Source: Parabacteroides sp.
Lineage (GTDB): Bacteria; Bacteroidota; Bacteroidia; Bacteroidales; Tannerellaceae
Assembly (NCBI GenBank): GCA_020026285.1
Contig: JAHHQS010000001.1
Span: 1-64,000 of the forward strand
DNA: 64,000 bases
Direction of reading: 5' to 3'
A program made the translations under genes and the position numbers. Below the pieces are notes generated by a model that saw nothing but the letters and a program-made list of their open reading frames with translations, made no database searches and was not told the origin of the DNA. How positions within the stretch are numbered: the stretch's first letter is position 1; each line of letters opens with the position of its first letter. Below are positions 1-9,491 of the stretch, piece after piece.

Positions 1-54
1 ATTCCATTTACATTCCAAGAGATAAATTTCATGTTTTATTTATTTTGTTATTTA

Positions 55-1412
55 TTACTTTTTATCGAAAATACTTTCTGCTATTGGAGTTGAAGCTTTA
101 TGCTTATTGGCCATTTCTGTAAGTTCGATTACTATTTCTGGATACTTGTCGGCTAGATTATAATGTTCACCTGGATCTGATCCAATTTCAAACAGAACCG
201 GTTTCTCTAACACACGCATGTGATCGCGACCATAAGCTGATTTATCCATGAAATGTAATTTATATTTACCTTTCCTAACGGCAAATAGTTTACTTCCTCT
301 ATAATAGAAGAAAGTTTCTCGTTTACTATGTGAACGATTATCTTTGATGACATTTAACAAACTCGTCCCATCAAAAATTCGATCAGAAGGAAGTTCTGTC
401 CCTGTCAATTCACAGAATGTTGGTAAAAGATCCAATGTACTTCCCATATCAGTTATATGTCCGGGTTGAACCATTGCCCCCCCACATAATACATGGAACA
501 CGGAACCCTCCTTCAAAGTGAGAATTTTTTCCATCACGTAAAGGACCGGCTGAACCTCCATCTTGTTTATAAGGAAGCCAAGGACCGTTATCCGATGTAA
601 ATATAACTAATGTATTTTTATCTATTCCATTTTTCTTCAAACAATCAAGAATAGAACCGACACTCCAGTCTATTTCTTCAATAACATCGCCATATTTCCC
701 TCTTTCTGATTTATTTTGAAATTCTGATGAAGCATAAACAGGGACATGTGGCATAGGATGTGCCAGATATAAAAAAGAAAGGTTTGTCTTTATGTCTGGT
801 TATATATCGAATAGATGCTTTAGTAACTTTTTGAGTTAAAGTGTATTGTTCTGGCTCTTTGTCGATAATCTTTTCCTGCTCGTAAACAATATATTCATAT
901 GGGTATTTTTTATTACCCATTTTGATTTGTTCTCTTCGACTCATATCGTTCGAGAAGGGGAAACCATAAAAATAGTCGAATCCATGTTGTAAAGGAAGTG
1001 ATTCTTTGTGGTGGCCAAGATGCCATTTCCCAATACAGGCTGTTTGGTATCCATTTTTTCTTAAAATATCAGCGATGGTTAGTTCTGTTGAAGGAAGTCC
1101 TTCCGGAGAATTTGGAAATAAAACACCGCGGTGATCCCCATACATCCCTGTTCGAATACCCATACGGCCGGTTAACAACCCCGCACGACTTGGAGAAGAT
1201 ACGGGTGAAGCAACGTAAAAACAGCTCCATTTCTGTCCTTGTATGGCCATTCTGTCCAGATTAGGTGTTTTTATAGTTGGATTTCCGAAACACGACAAGT
1301 CACCATATCCCATATCGTCGCAGTTTATAATAATAATATTAGGCTTTTTATTCTCTTGAGCGTGAGCAGTTATAGTTAAAAAGCAAACTGCTGGAAGTAA
1401 CCATTTATTCAT
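55..1412 (-). pseudogene. Secreted sulfatase, broken by two frameshifts
   Basis: This encodes a type I (formylglycine) sulfatase that would cleave sulfate esters, probably from host or algal glycans, in the periplasm. The N-terminal piece (1412 down to about 771) has a signal peptide ending near AHAQ, the metal-binding NCDDMGYGD, and the SSPSR motif whose first serine would become formylglycine, then a GKWHLGH motif. Reading continues only by changing frame: at the A6 run 771-776, dropping one base restores the family sequence [11 protein letters not shown]; at the C7 run 477-483, dropping one base joins the middle piece (SDNGPW, GGFRVP) to the C-terminal piece (DLLPTFCELTG). Rejoined, the protein is about 450 residues, normal for the family. 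No other defects are visible, so the decay is recent or the indels are sequencing errors. No maturase or polysaccharide-utilisation genes are next to it. Confidence 0.88.
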
Positions 1413-1504
1413 ATGTCTTAATTTAAAGTTTAAAATAAAGAAATAGTGGAATGTTTAAGAAAACAATCATGATACTCTCTAAAAAAATCTTCATGTGTAT
1501 TTTA

Positions 1505-1512
1505 CAAATATA
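1505..1512 (-). promoter_or_regulatory. Probable -7 promoter element of the sulfatase
   Basis: The - strand reads TATATTTG, matching the Bacteroidota -7 consensus TAnnTTTG, about 93 nt before the sulfatase start. No clear -33 TTG is seen at the usual distance. Confidence 0.4.
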
Positions 1513-1679
1513 CGATTTTGTGATAAAGAAGCAGTATGATAAGAATTAAATTCGATATAGATACTTTTGTTAACTCTCTTATAGGATATTATCTCAATTT
1601 TATGTTAATATTCAGATGCTTTATAACTTATTTGTGAAAATAAGATATTTAAAAATTCTCTTTTTTATTAGAAAATCAG

Positions 1680-1687
1680 TACTTTTG
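1680..1687 (+). promoter_or_regulatory. -7 promoter element of dgt
   Basis: TACTTTTG fits TAnnTTTG and lies 25 nt before the dgt ATG. The expected -33 TTG is not obvious. Confidence 0.5.
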
Positions 1688-1712
1688 AAAAAAGAATTAG
1701 CCTTTAATAAAG

Positions 1713-3038
1713 ATGAACTGGACACAATTACTTTCTGGAAAACGTTTTGGGTTGGAAGAATATCATGAACGCAAGCATGAAAGAACAGATTTTCAACGTG
1801 ATTATGACAGACTCATTTTTTCTTCACCTTTTAGACGGTTACAAAATAAGACACAAGTATTTCCTTTGCCAGGAAGTATTTTTGTTCATAATCGTTTAAC
1901 TCACAGTTTGGAGGTCTCATGTGTTGGACGCTCTTTGGGGAATAATATTTCAAAGGTATTGATGCAGAAATATCCGGGAGAAAGCGTAGACTTCCCTGAA
2001 ATTGGATCTATTGTTTCAGCAGCATGTTTAGCTCATGACATGGGAAATCCTCCATTTGGGCATTCTGGTGAAAGAGCAATTAGTGCTTATTTTCTGGAAG
2101 GTAATGGTATGAAATGGGAGCAGAAAGTTCGGGAAGAAGGAGGACGTTGGGAGGATTTTCTTCATTTTGAGGGAAATGCCAATGCAATCCGTTTGTTAAC
2201 GCACCAGTTTATTGGCCGAAGAAAAGGAGGCTTTGCTTTGACATATAGTACATTAGCATCTATCATTAAATATCCATATGCTTCAACAGAAGCAGGGAAA
2301 AAAGGCAAGTTCGGCTTTTTTCAGTCGGAAGAGGAATCTTATTTATCAATAGCAAAAGAGTTGGGAATAATACGGAATCCTTCAGATCCGAAAAAATTTG
2401 TTCGTTATCCGCTCGTTTATCTGGTTGAGGCTGCAGATGATATCTGTTATCAGATTATGGATATTGAGGATGCTTGTAAACTTCATATTCTAACAGTCAA
2501 TGAGGCAATAGAACTTTTACTTAATTTCTTTGAGAAAGATAAGCTTGATCATATTACCCGTGTCATGAAACTGGTAAACGATACCAATGAACAGATTGCA
2601 TATTTGCGCTCATGTATTATAGGTTTGTTGGTCGATGAATGCTCTCGTGTTTTCTTGGAGAGAGAAGAAGATTTGTTGGAAGGAACATTTACGAAATCAT
2701 TAATAGATCACATTAGTGATAAAGCTCGTGAAGCTTATCGGATATGTTCTGATACGGCCGTTAAGAAGATTTACAGTTCGAAGGAAGTATTAGATGTTGA
2801 ATTGGCCGGTTATCATATATTCAGTCATTTGATTGATAGTTTTACTGAAGCAGTAATGAATCCGAATCATGCATATAGCGAACTTCTTTTACAACGTATG
2901 CCCGAGCAATATGATATTAAAGCATCAGGAACGTATGGAAAGATTCAATGTGTGCTTGATTATATATCAGGAATGACCGATGTTTACGCTTTAGATTTAT
3001 ATCGGAAAATAACAGGGATGAGTCTTCCTGCTATTTAG
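1713..3038 (+). CDS. dgt: dGTP triphosphohydrolase (dGTPase)
   Basis: Hydrolyses dGTP (and related dNTPs) to the nucleoside and tripolyphosphate in the cytoplasm, which affects dNTP pools. The 441-residue protein has the HD-domain signature: the early FRRLQNKTQVFP segment, histidines in HNRLTHSLE (H59, H64), and the metal-binding HD pair in LAHDMGNPPFGHSGE (H108, D109). The conserved EAADDICYQ segment carries a later metal-ligand aspartate. The length is usual for bacterial dGTPases. The ATG lies 25 nt behind a TAnnTTTG element, which supports this start. It is monocistronic as far as can be seen, with 256 bp before rprX. The exact substrate preference within the family is not readable from the sequence. 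Confidence 0.95.
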   Translation: MNWTQLLSGKRFGLEEYHERKHERTDFQRDYDRLIFSSPFRRLQNKTQVFPLPGSIFVHNRLTHSLEVSCVGRSLGNNISKVLMQKYPGESVDFPEIGSIVSAACLAHDMGNPPFGHSGERAISAYFLEGNGMKWEQKVREEGGRWEDFLHFEGNANAIRLLTHQFIGRRKGGFALTYSTLASIIKYPYASTEAGKKGKFGFFQSEEESYLSIAKELGIIRNPSDPKKFVRYPLVYLVEAADDICYQIMDIEDACKLHILTVNEAIELLLNFFEKDKLDHITRVMKLVNDTNEQIAYLRSCIIGLLVDECSRVFLEREEDLLEGTFTKSLIDHISDKAREAYRICSDTAVKKIYSSKEVLDVELAGYHIFSHLIDSFTEAVMNPNHAYSELLLQRMPEQYDIKASGTYGKIQCVLDYISGMTDVYALDLYRKITGMSLPAI

Positions 3039-3294
3039 AATGATATGAAAGGAGGATATTTACTTTGTTTTTTGATAATCAGAACAAAAAGAGAAATATA
3101 ATTGTTACTAATATGAAGATGAATAATACCTAAACGAAATAAACGTTTGCATGAATATTAATGATAAAAAAATCAAAATGAGATAAAACAAAGTATTATT
3201 AACATTTTAAGGGCTTAATTTTTACTTTTTTTGTATGATTATTTATCTAAAAGACGCGTTATTTGTCGTTAAGTATTAGAAAGGAAAATTAAAG

Positions 3295-4800
3295 ATGAAG
3301 AAATCAACAATTTGGTTGCTTGCAGTAGTGATGGCGTTTGCTTTTGCAGGATTATTATATTTGCAAATTAACTATGTTGATATCATTCTGAAGACTCGAA
3401 GTGAGCAATTCGATGAAATAGTAAAACAATGTCTGCATCGAGTGTCTAAGAATTTAGAGTTAGATGAAACTCGTCAATATTTGGAAGACGATATTAATCG
3501 CGACCAGAATAGTTTCTTATATCAGAATGTCATTATCACAGATTCTGATGGAGATGTTCAGCAAATAGAACTACAGAGTTTTAGTAGTCAGAAGTTTCAG
3601 CCGAGTTCTTCTCTCAGCAATCAGCAGACGAATTCTATAGTTAATACTTCCAGGGATTTGCAGAAGACTTTAAAACAGCGTTATCAGTATCAAGGGGGAT
3701 TAATTGATGAGGTCATTTACAATATATTGTATACAGCTAATTTGAAACCGATACAGGAAAGAGTCAATTTCAAAAAGCTGAACAGCTATCTTAAGAATGA
3801 ATTTATAAATAGCGGATTAAACCTTCCATTTGTGTTTTCTGTCATTAATAAAGATGGTAATGAAGTTTACAAGAGTGGAAAGGTGGAAGGAGAACCTTTA
3901 GCTTCGGATATTATTACACAGGTATTGTTCCCGAACGATCCTCCTTCCAAGCAAAATTATTTGAAAGTTTATTTCCCGACAAAAGGAGATTATATATCTA
4001 ATGCGATTACTTTTATTGTTCCGTCAGTTATATTTTCTCTGATATTGTTAATAACTTTCATCTTTACAATATTTATTGTGTTCCGTCAAAAGCGTTTGTC
4101 GGAAATGAAGAACGACTTTATCAACAATATGACGCACGAGTTAAAAACTCCGGTTTCAACTATTTCTTTGGCTGCCCAGATGTTGAAAGATTCGGATATA
4201 ACAAAGAGTCCTGAAGTCTTTAAACATATATCTGGTGTGATAAATGATGAAACCAAGCGATTGGGTTTTCTTGTTGAGAAAGTATTGCAGATGTCTTTGT
4301 TTGAACGTCAGAAGGCTACGTTGAAACTAAAAGAAGTTGATGCGAATGATTTGGTAATATCAGTGGCTAATACATTTGCTCTTAAAGTGGAGAAATATGG
4401 GGGAACACTTGATATAGATCTGGATGCATTAGATTCTACTATTTATGTAGATGAGATGCATATTACTAATGTATTATTCAATTTGATGGATAATGCAGTG
4501 AAATACCGGAGAACTGATACACCATTGACATTGCTTGTCAGAACAAAGAATGACGGTGGTAAATTATTAATCTCGGTTGAAGATAATGGTATTGGTATAA
4601 AGAAGGAATACCTGAAAAAAGTATTTGACCGTTTCTTCCGAGTACCAACGGGAAATAAACATGATGTTAAAGGCTTTGGGCTTGGTTTGGCTTATGTGCG
4701 AAAAATTATTGAGGATCATCAGGGTTCAATCCGGGCAGAACAGGGCGCAAACAATGTTGGAACGAAATTTATTATTACATTACCTCTTATAAAAAGTTAG
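3295..4800 (+). CDS. rprX: Sensor histidine kinase, RprX type
   Basis: Inner-membrane histidine kinase, partner of the response regulator that starts 2 nt downstream. There is one membrane helix at about residues 7-25, a periplasmic sensor region of about 215 residues, a second helix near 240-265, then the cytoplasmic kinase. The H-box is NNMTHELKTP with the phospho-accepting His281; the N-box is LMDNAVKYR, followed by the G1 motif EDNGIGI and the G2 motif GFGLGLAYV. No HAMP linker is evident between the second helix and the H-box. RprXY was first described in Bacteroides fragilis; its signal is not evident here. Assignment to RprX rests on the close match of the pair to that type. Confidence 0.9.
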   Translation: MKKSTIWLLAVVMAFAFAGLLYLQINYVDIILKTRSEQFDEIVKQCLHRVSKNLELDETRQYLEDDINRDQNSFLYQNVIITDSDGDVQQIELQSFSSQKFQPSSSLSNQQTNSIVNTSRDLQKTLKQRYQYQGGLIDEVIYNILYTANLKPIQERVNFKKLNSYLKNEFINSGLNLPFVFSVINKDGNEVYKSGKVEGEPLASDIITQVLFPNDPPSKQNYLKVYFPTKGDYISNAITFIVPSVIFSLILLITFIFTIFIVFRQKRLSEMKNDFINNMTHELKTPVSTISLAAQMLKDSDITKSPEVFKHISGVINDETKRLGFLVEKVLQMSLFERQKATLKLKEVDANDLVISVANTFALKVEKYGGTLDIDLDALDSTIYVDEMHITNVLFNLMDNAVKYRRTDTPLTLLVRTKNDGGKLLISVEDNGIGIKKEYLKKVFDRFFRVPTGNKHDVKGFGLGLAYVRKIIEDHQGSIRAEQGANNVGTKFIITLPLIKS

Positions 4801-4802
4801 TT

Positions 4803-5534
4803 ATGGACGAAAAAATGAAAATCTTCTTTTGTGAAGACGATGAAAATCTAGGAATGCTTCTAAGAGAGTATTTGCAGGCAAAAGGTTACATCACTGATCT
4901 TTTCTGTGATGGAGAAGAAGGATATAAAGGTTTTATTAAAGCTAAATATGACCTTTGTGTTTTGGATGTTATGATGCCTAAGAAAGATGGATTTACTTTA
5001 GCTCAGGAAATCCGTTCAATCAATCCTGATATTCCTATCATTTTCCTTACTGCCAAAACGCTGAAGGAGGATATTTTGGAAGGTTTCAAAATCGGAGCAG
5101 ACGATTATTTGACTAAACCTTTCAGCATGGAAGAATTATTGTTGCGTATCGAGGCTATCTTACGCCGTGTTAAAGGTAAGAAAGTAAAAGATATTCCTTA
5201 CTTCAAGTTGGGAGGATTCTTGTTCGATACTCAGAAACAAACTTTGACTATTCGCGATAAAGTTATTAAACTGACTACTAAAGAATGCGAATTGTTAAGT
5301 TTATTATGTACTCATGCAAATGAAATCCTTGAACGTAATTACGCATTGAAAACAATTTGGGTTGACGACAATTACTTTAACGCTCGTAGTATGGATGTTT
5401 ACATCACCAAACTTCGTAAGTTATTGAAGGATGATCCAAGTATCGAAATCATCAACATTCATGGTAAAGGTTATAAACTGATTACTCCGAATGTAGATGA
5501 ATCATCTCGAGAAGAAAATGCTCAAGTATTATAA
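4803..5534 (+). CDS. rprY: Response regulator, RprY type (OmpR family)
   Basis: DNA-binding response regulator phosphorylated by the kinase encoded just upstream. The receiver domain (about residues 5-120) has the acidic pair in CEDDEN, phospho-acceptor Asp55 in VLDVMMPKKDGF, the switch threonine in FLTAK, and the lysine in DYLTKPFS. A winged-helix DNA-binding domain follows (about 135-232), with the TTKECELL and NIHGKGYKL segments typical of OmpR/PhoB proteins. Methionine 5 is a possible alternative start; the first ATG is preferred because it directly follows the rprX stop. Transcription ends at a strong hairpin 7 nt after the stop codon. Confidence 0.93.
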   Translation: MDEKMKIFFCEDDENLGMLLREYLQAKGYITDLFCDGEEGYKGFIKAKYDLCVLDVMMPKKDGFTLAQEIRSINPDIPIIFLTAKTLKEDILEGFKIGADDYLTKPFSMEELLLRIEAILRRVKGKKVKDIPYFKLGGFLFDTQKQTLTIRDKVIKLTTKECELLSLLCTHANEILERNYALKTIWVDDNYFNARSMDVYITKLRKLLKDDPSIEIINIHGKGYKLITPNVDESSREENAQVL

Positions 5535-5540
5535 ATTAAA

Positions 5541-5580
5541 AAAGCCTTGGATATTTATTTATCCAAGGCTTTCTTTTTCT
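5541..5580. terminator. Bidirectional terminator, rprY / murF-alr
   Basis: A perfect 13-bp stem (5541-5553 with 5560-5572) with a 6-nt loop and a T-rich tail sits between two convergent genes. The opposite strand ends in TTT plus AT-rich DNA, so it can serve both. Confidence 0.9.
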
Positions 5581-5592
5581 TTTATCAGATCC

Positions 5593-8064
5593 TTATTCCC
5601 AATAATAAATACGTTTTACTCTAGGGGATACGGATGTAAGGATTTCGTAAGGAATTGTCTTTAATTTGTCTGATAATTCAGAAACAGGAAGTTCTTCTCC
5701 GAATACAATTACTGAATCTCCTTCTTGTGCATCGATATCTGTAACATCGATCATGCAAGTATCCATACAGATATTTCCAATAATCGGACATCGGTGTCCT
5801 CTGATTACAACTTCTCCGTGTCCGTTACTGAAATGACGGTCCAAACCATCAGCATAACCAATTGGAATAATTGCTATCCGTGAATCTCTTTCCACATAAC
5901 TCCTTCTGCTATAGCCGATAGAATCTCCTGATTTTACGTTTTGTATCTGGAGAATCGTAGTTTTTAATTTACTTATGGTTTGTAAACCGCTTATGCCTGA
6001 GGCACTGACTCCATATAATCCGATACCCAAACGTACCATATCTAATTGCCAGTCGGGGAATCTTTCGATTCCTGCTGTATTTAATATATGTTTAATGACT
6101 GGATGTTCCAATTCCTTTTCGAGAGTTGTCGCTGCTGAATAGAACTTCTCGAATTGTTGTTGAGTGAAATCATTAAATACATACGAATCACTTCCTGCAA
6201 AATGAGAAAATACCGAACGGACTTTTATTCCGCTTTGTTCTTTTAAGCGTTCAATCAGTTGTGGAACTTCTTCCGGCTGGAATCCCAGGCGATGCATACC
6301 CGTATCAATTTTGATATGAATAGGATAGCCTATGATTCCTCGGCGATCCGTCTCTTTTATCATTGCATCAAGCAATCGGAAGCTATATACTTCCGGTTCA
6401 AGATTGTTTTCGAATAAAATATTGAAACTGCTGAATTCCGGATTCATTACAATGATAGGAATGGAAATACCTTTTTCTCTTAAGTCGGCACCTTCATCAG
6501 CAACGGCTACAGCCAGGTAGTCGCAACGATGTTCCTGTAATGTCTTTGCCAGTTCGTAAGAGCCACTTCCGTATCCAAAAGCTTTAACCATACAAACCAT
6601 TTTGGTTCCCGGCTTTAACTTCGAGCGATATAGATTGAAGTTATGTACAATGGCTGAAAGATTTACTTCCAGAATAGTTTCGTGTACTTTCTTTTCGAGC
6701 AACTCTGAAATCTTTTCAAAATGGAAACGTCGTGAGCCTTTTATAAGAATAACTTCATTTTGGAAATTTCTTATTTCTTGAGAAGCAATGAACTCTTCAG
6801 TCGTCTGGTAGAATGATTTTTCTATATTTTCATCAAATACCGTTTCAAAATCCTTTAAATCCCTGCCTATGCCGATTAAACGATTTACTTTCTTCCTTTT
6901 AACCAGATCTGCTACTTTTTTGTACAATGATTTCGGAAGAGTTCCCGATTGTAGAATATCTGAAAGAATTAAAGTCGCTTTCAAATTTTTTGCAGCCTTT
7001 CTTGTTTGCAGAAAATCCAAAGCTATATCCAGTGAATTTATATCCGAATTATATGTATCGTTTATGATTAGACAGTTGTTGATTCCTTCCTTTACATCAA
7101 GGCGCATTTCCACCGGTTCCAAATGAGCAAACTTTTCTATATCGTTTACACTTGTCGGCTTTAAATACAGCATAATAGCTAAACAATGGATGACATTCTC
7201 AATGGAAGCATCGTCAACGAAAGGTATTTTATAAACCTGGTCGAAACCAAGTAAGGTACAACGGATAATTGTTTCGTTTTCTTTCTTTTCGATAGATTCA
7301 ATATAAAGAGGAGCATCGGTATCTGTTCGGCTCCATACAATCGCTTTATGAGAAAGACATGCCGCTTCGATAGCATTTGATATCAAAGGATTATCGCCGT
7401 CATAGACAATAGCCTCACAATCTTTGAACAATGTCAGTTTTTCCTGACACTTCTGATTGACAGAAATGAAATTTTCCTGATGAGCTTCGCCGATACAAGT
7501 CAGAACGCCTACGGTAGGAGCTATAATCTTACAAAGATTTTCCATTTCGTCCGGTTGTGAAATACCAGCTTCAAAAATACCTAATGTATTCTTTTCATTC
7601 ATTTCCCAAACAGATAAAGGAACACCTATTTGAGAATTATAACTTCTAGGAGAACGGACAATATTAAATTCGTTATTTAATAATTGATATAGAAATTCTT
7701 TCACCACTGTTTTTCCATTGCTACCTGTAATACCTATTACGGGAATGTCAAAACGTTTACGGTGATAAGCAACTAATTTTTGCATTGATTTCAGAACATC
7801 TTTTACCAACAGGAAGTTGGCATCAGTCATCGTATCATATTCCGGCAGCATTTTGCTTACTACGAAATTACGAACACGAAGTTCATACAGTTCCTTGATA
7901 TATTTATGTCCGTCATTTGTTTTTGTTGTCAAAGCAAAAAACAAACTCTCTTCTGGTAAAGATAATCTTCGGCTATCTATTAATAAAATGCTTATAGTAT
8001 AATCTTTTAACGTCTTAATTTTAGCCCCGATAATCTTGGCTATATCTTTTATGGCGTATTCCAT
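5593..8064 (-). CDS. MurF-alanine racemase fusion
   Basis: One cytoplasmic polypeptide of 823 residues with two peptidoglycan activities. Residues 1 to about 450 are a Mur ligase of MurF type, which adds D-Ala-D-Ala to the UDP-MurNAc tripeptide; the ATP-binding loop GITGSNGKTV is at 111-120. Residues from about 455 are a fold-type III alanine racemase (L-Ala to D-Ala, PLP-dependent), with the PLP lysine in MVKAFGYGSG near residue 493 and the catalytic tyrosine in GYSRRS near residue 717. The fusion is known in Bacteroidetes and couples D-Ala supply to its use. The gene begins 4 nt after the GSCFA gene stops, so they form an operon. Confidence 0.93.
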   Translation of the reverse strand: MEYAIKDIAKIIGAKIKTLKDYTISILLIDSRRLSLPEESLFFALTTKTNDGHKYIKELYELRVRNFVVSKMLPEYDTMTDANFLLVKDVLKSMQKLVAYHRKRFDIPVIGITGSNGKTVVKEFLYQLLNNEFNIVRSPRSYNSQIGVPLSVWEMNEKNTLGIFEAGISQPDEMENLCKIIAPTVGVLTCIGEAHQENFISVNQKCQEKLTLFKDCEAIVYDGDNPLISNAIEAACLSHKAIVWSRTDTDAPLYIESIEKKENETIIRCTLLGFDQVYKIPFVDDASIENVIHCLAIMLYLKPTSVNDIEKFAHLEPVEMRLDVKEGINNCLIINDTYNSDINSLDIALDFLQTRKAAKNLKATLILSDILQSGTLPKSLYKKVADLVKRKKVNRLIGIGRDLKDFETVFDENIEKSFYQTTEEFIASQEIRNFQNEVILIKGSRRFHFEKISELLEKKVHETILEVNLSAIVHNFNLYRSKLKPGTKMVCMVKAFGYGSGSYELAKTLQEHRCDYLAVAVADEGADLREKGISIPIIVMNPEFSSFNILFENNLEPEVYSFRLLDAMIKETDRRGIIGYPIHIKIDTGMHRLGFQPEEVPQLIERLKEQSGIKVRSVFSHFAGSDSYVFNDFTQQQFEKFYSAATTLEKELEHPVIKHILNTAGIERFPDWQLDMVRLGIGLYGVSASGISGLQTISKLKTTILQIQNVKSGDSIGYSRRSYVERDSRIAIIPIGYADGLDRHFSNGHGEVVIRGHRCPIIGNICMDTCMIDVTDIDAQEGDSVIVFGEELPVSELSDKLKTIPYEILTSVSPRVKRIYYWE

Positions 8065-8068
8065 ATTG

Positions 8069-9055
8069 TTATTTTATTTTTGACTTTAAAATATTCCGCT
8101 CTTTTGAATAATCAAAGAAAATGATTTTCTCGTTAAGTTGGTCAATCTTTAACAAAGTTTGCATAATAAATTGCCGATAAGCCTCGCTATCTGGATTAAA
8201 AGGTCTGTGTTCAACAGCTTTTTTAATATCCATACAAGTTTTCATAATCAGTTTGCTTTCTTCTGTAATTTCTTGCTCTACAAACTTTTGCCAAATATAA
8301 TCAATTGCTTGTGCTGATGGATGTAACATATCATCGGCATAAAAACGATAATCTCGCAGTTCGTCCATCATGATTTCATACGATGGAAAATAAGCAGTCA
8401 TATCAGGAAATAATTGATTTAATTTGTCAATGGCCAACAATAAAACAGATTTACTTAATTGATTTCCATGTGCTCCATCTTTCCAATGTCGGATAGGGCT
8501 TACTGTAAATAGAATTTTAATATTGGGGTTGATCTTCTTTATTTTTTCAATCACTTCTTTCCATGTCGAAACGATAGAAGCAACGTCTAAACGTTCGCGA
8601 TTGAAAATTCGTTCCGGTTGTTTATGGCAGTTGGCTACAATATTATCTGTCTCTTTCAATTTGTATACCCAGGACGTTCCGAATGTAATGATCAAACGTT
8701 CGCATTGATGGAAGAAATCAGCCGAAAGTTGCAGTCTGTTATTAATCTGTTTCAAACACAATTCAGACGATGTGGCTGAAAATCGGCTGTGATGCAGATA
8801 ACTATGGTATAGACCTCCGGAATAGAAAAGATCTTTTTCATGAAAGGGCACTGGATCCATCAGTCTGTTTAAGGCTGATGCGATAGAGGCCGGATTATAT
8901 AAGGTCCCAAAAGGATTAATATCCGTACGAAATTTTAAATCTTCCATACGAATCCCCATATTTTCAACAAAACATGAACCTAAAAGCATTATCCGATCTT
9001 CATAGGAAAATTGAAATATAGGCTTGGAATAGGTCAAGTGTGTATAAAATTCCAT
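8069..9055 (-). CDS. GSCFA-family, SGNH-hydrolase-like protein
   Basis: A 328-residue protein of the GSCFA family (Pfam GSCFA), whose biochemical role is not established. The name motif is visible as LLGSCFVEN at residues 24-32, with Ser27 in the position of the SGNH-hydrolase nucleophile. A DxxH element (Asp242, His245, in DDMLHPS) matches SGNH block V, and FGTSWVYK could be a middle block. This supports an esterase-type fold; it is inference that it acts on an acyl or acetyl ester. No signal peptide is evident, so it is probably cytoplasmic. It is first in an operon with the murF-alr fusion, which hints at cell-wall metabolism. A -7 element lies about 20 nt upstream. Confidence 0.85.
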   Translation of the reverse strand: MEFYTHLTYSKPIFQFSYEDRIMLLGSCFVENMGIRMEDLKFRTDINPFGTLYNPASIASALNRLMDPVPFHEKDLFYSGGLYHSYLHHSRFSATSSELCLKQINNRLQLSADFFHQCERLIITFGTSWVYKLKETDNIVANCHKQPERIFNRERLDVASIVSTWKEVIEKIKKINPNIKILFTVSPIRHWKDGAHGNQLSKSVLLLAIDKLNQLFPDMTAYFPSYEIMMDELRDYRFYADDMLHPSAQAIDYIWQKFVEQEITEESKLIMKTCMDIKKAVEHRPFNPDSEAYRQFIMQTLLKIDQLNEKIIFFDYSKERNILKSKIK

Positions 9056-9074
9056 GACTAAGTAATTTTCTTTT

Positions 9075-9082
9075 CAAAGATA
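9075..9082 (-). promoter_or_regulatory. -7 promoter element of the GSCFA-murF-alr operon
   Basis: The - strand reads TATCTTTG, an exact TAnnTTTG match, 19 nt before the GSCFA start codon. No clear -33 element is seen. Confidence 0.5.
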
Positions 9083-9147
9083 CATTTTTTCAATGGGTTA
9101 AACGATAAATTAGAAAGATATTTGTATGATAGTTACTTAAAACTTAC

Positions 9148-9155
9148 TACTTTTG
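9148..9155 (+). promoter_or_regulatory. -7 promoter element of the small secreted protein
   Basis: TACTTTTG matches TAnnTTTG and lies 21 nt before the ATG at 9177. Confidence 0.5.
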
Positions 9156-9176
9156 TAATACGATATCGGCTGGCAT

Positions 9177-9491
9177 ATGAAATTGATTTATTCCTTTATT
9201 TTTTTGTTGACTCTGACTTTACCATTGCAGGTTAAAGCAATGGATAAAAATTCATATGTCTATGCTTTGTTACATGATAATCAATCATCTGTTGAGATTA
9301 CTGCCTATAAAAATTATATCAGGGTAAAAAATGCTCCGGTAGGAAAATTATTGGAGTTGTATAGCGTGGTAGGTATTAAGGTTGCGGAGATAAAAATAAC
9401 ATCTTCCGATGGGGAATATTCTGTGAATATTCCTAAAGGATATTATATCATTCGAATTGAAGATATAGTTCGCAAAGTTGTTATACGATAA
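9177..9491 (+). CDS. Small secreted protein, isolated T9SS sorting-like domain
   Basis: A 104-residue protein of unknown function. Residues 1-21 are a clear signal peptide (hydrophobic core, cleavage near VKA). The remainder, about 80 residues, looks like a single type A C-terminal sorting domain of the type IX secretion system: IRVKNAPVG, LELYSVVGIKV, then NIPKGYYIIRIED and a basic VRKVVIR end, the pattern found at the tail of exported cargo proteins. What is missing is any cargo domain in front. It has its own -7 promoter element, so it is probably a real gene. It could be a remnant of a longer cargo gene or a genuine minimal substrate. The T9SS genes sprA, porU and porV are in the same window, so the machine is present. 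Confidence 0.72.
   Translation: MKLIYSFIFLLTLTLPLQVKAMDKNSYVYALLHDNQSSVEITAYKNYIRVKNAPVGKLLELYSVVGIKVAEIKITSSDGEYSVNIPKGYYIIRIEDIVRKVVIR

Larger units (their letters stand above)
1413..1712. other. Divergent intergenic region, sulfatase / dgt
   Basis: This is 300 bp of AT-rich DNA between two divergent genes. It holds the two -7-like elements listed separately, one for each direction. I see no open reading frame with recognisable content and no strong hairpin. Confidence 0.6.
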
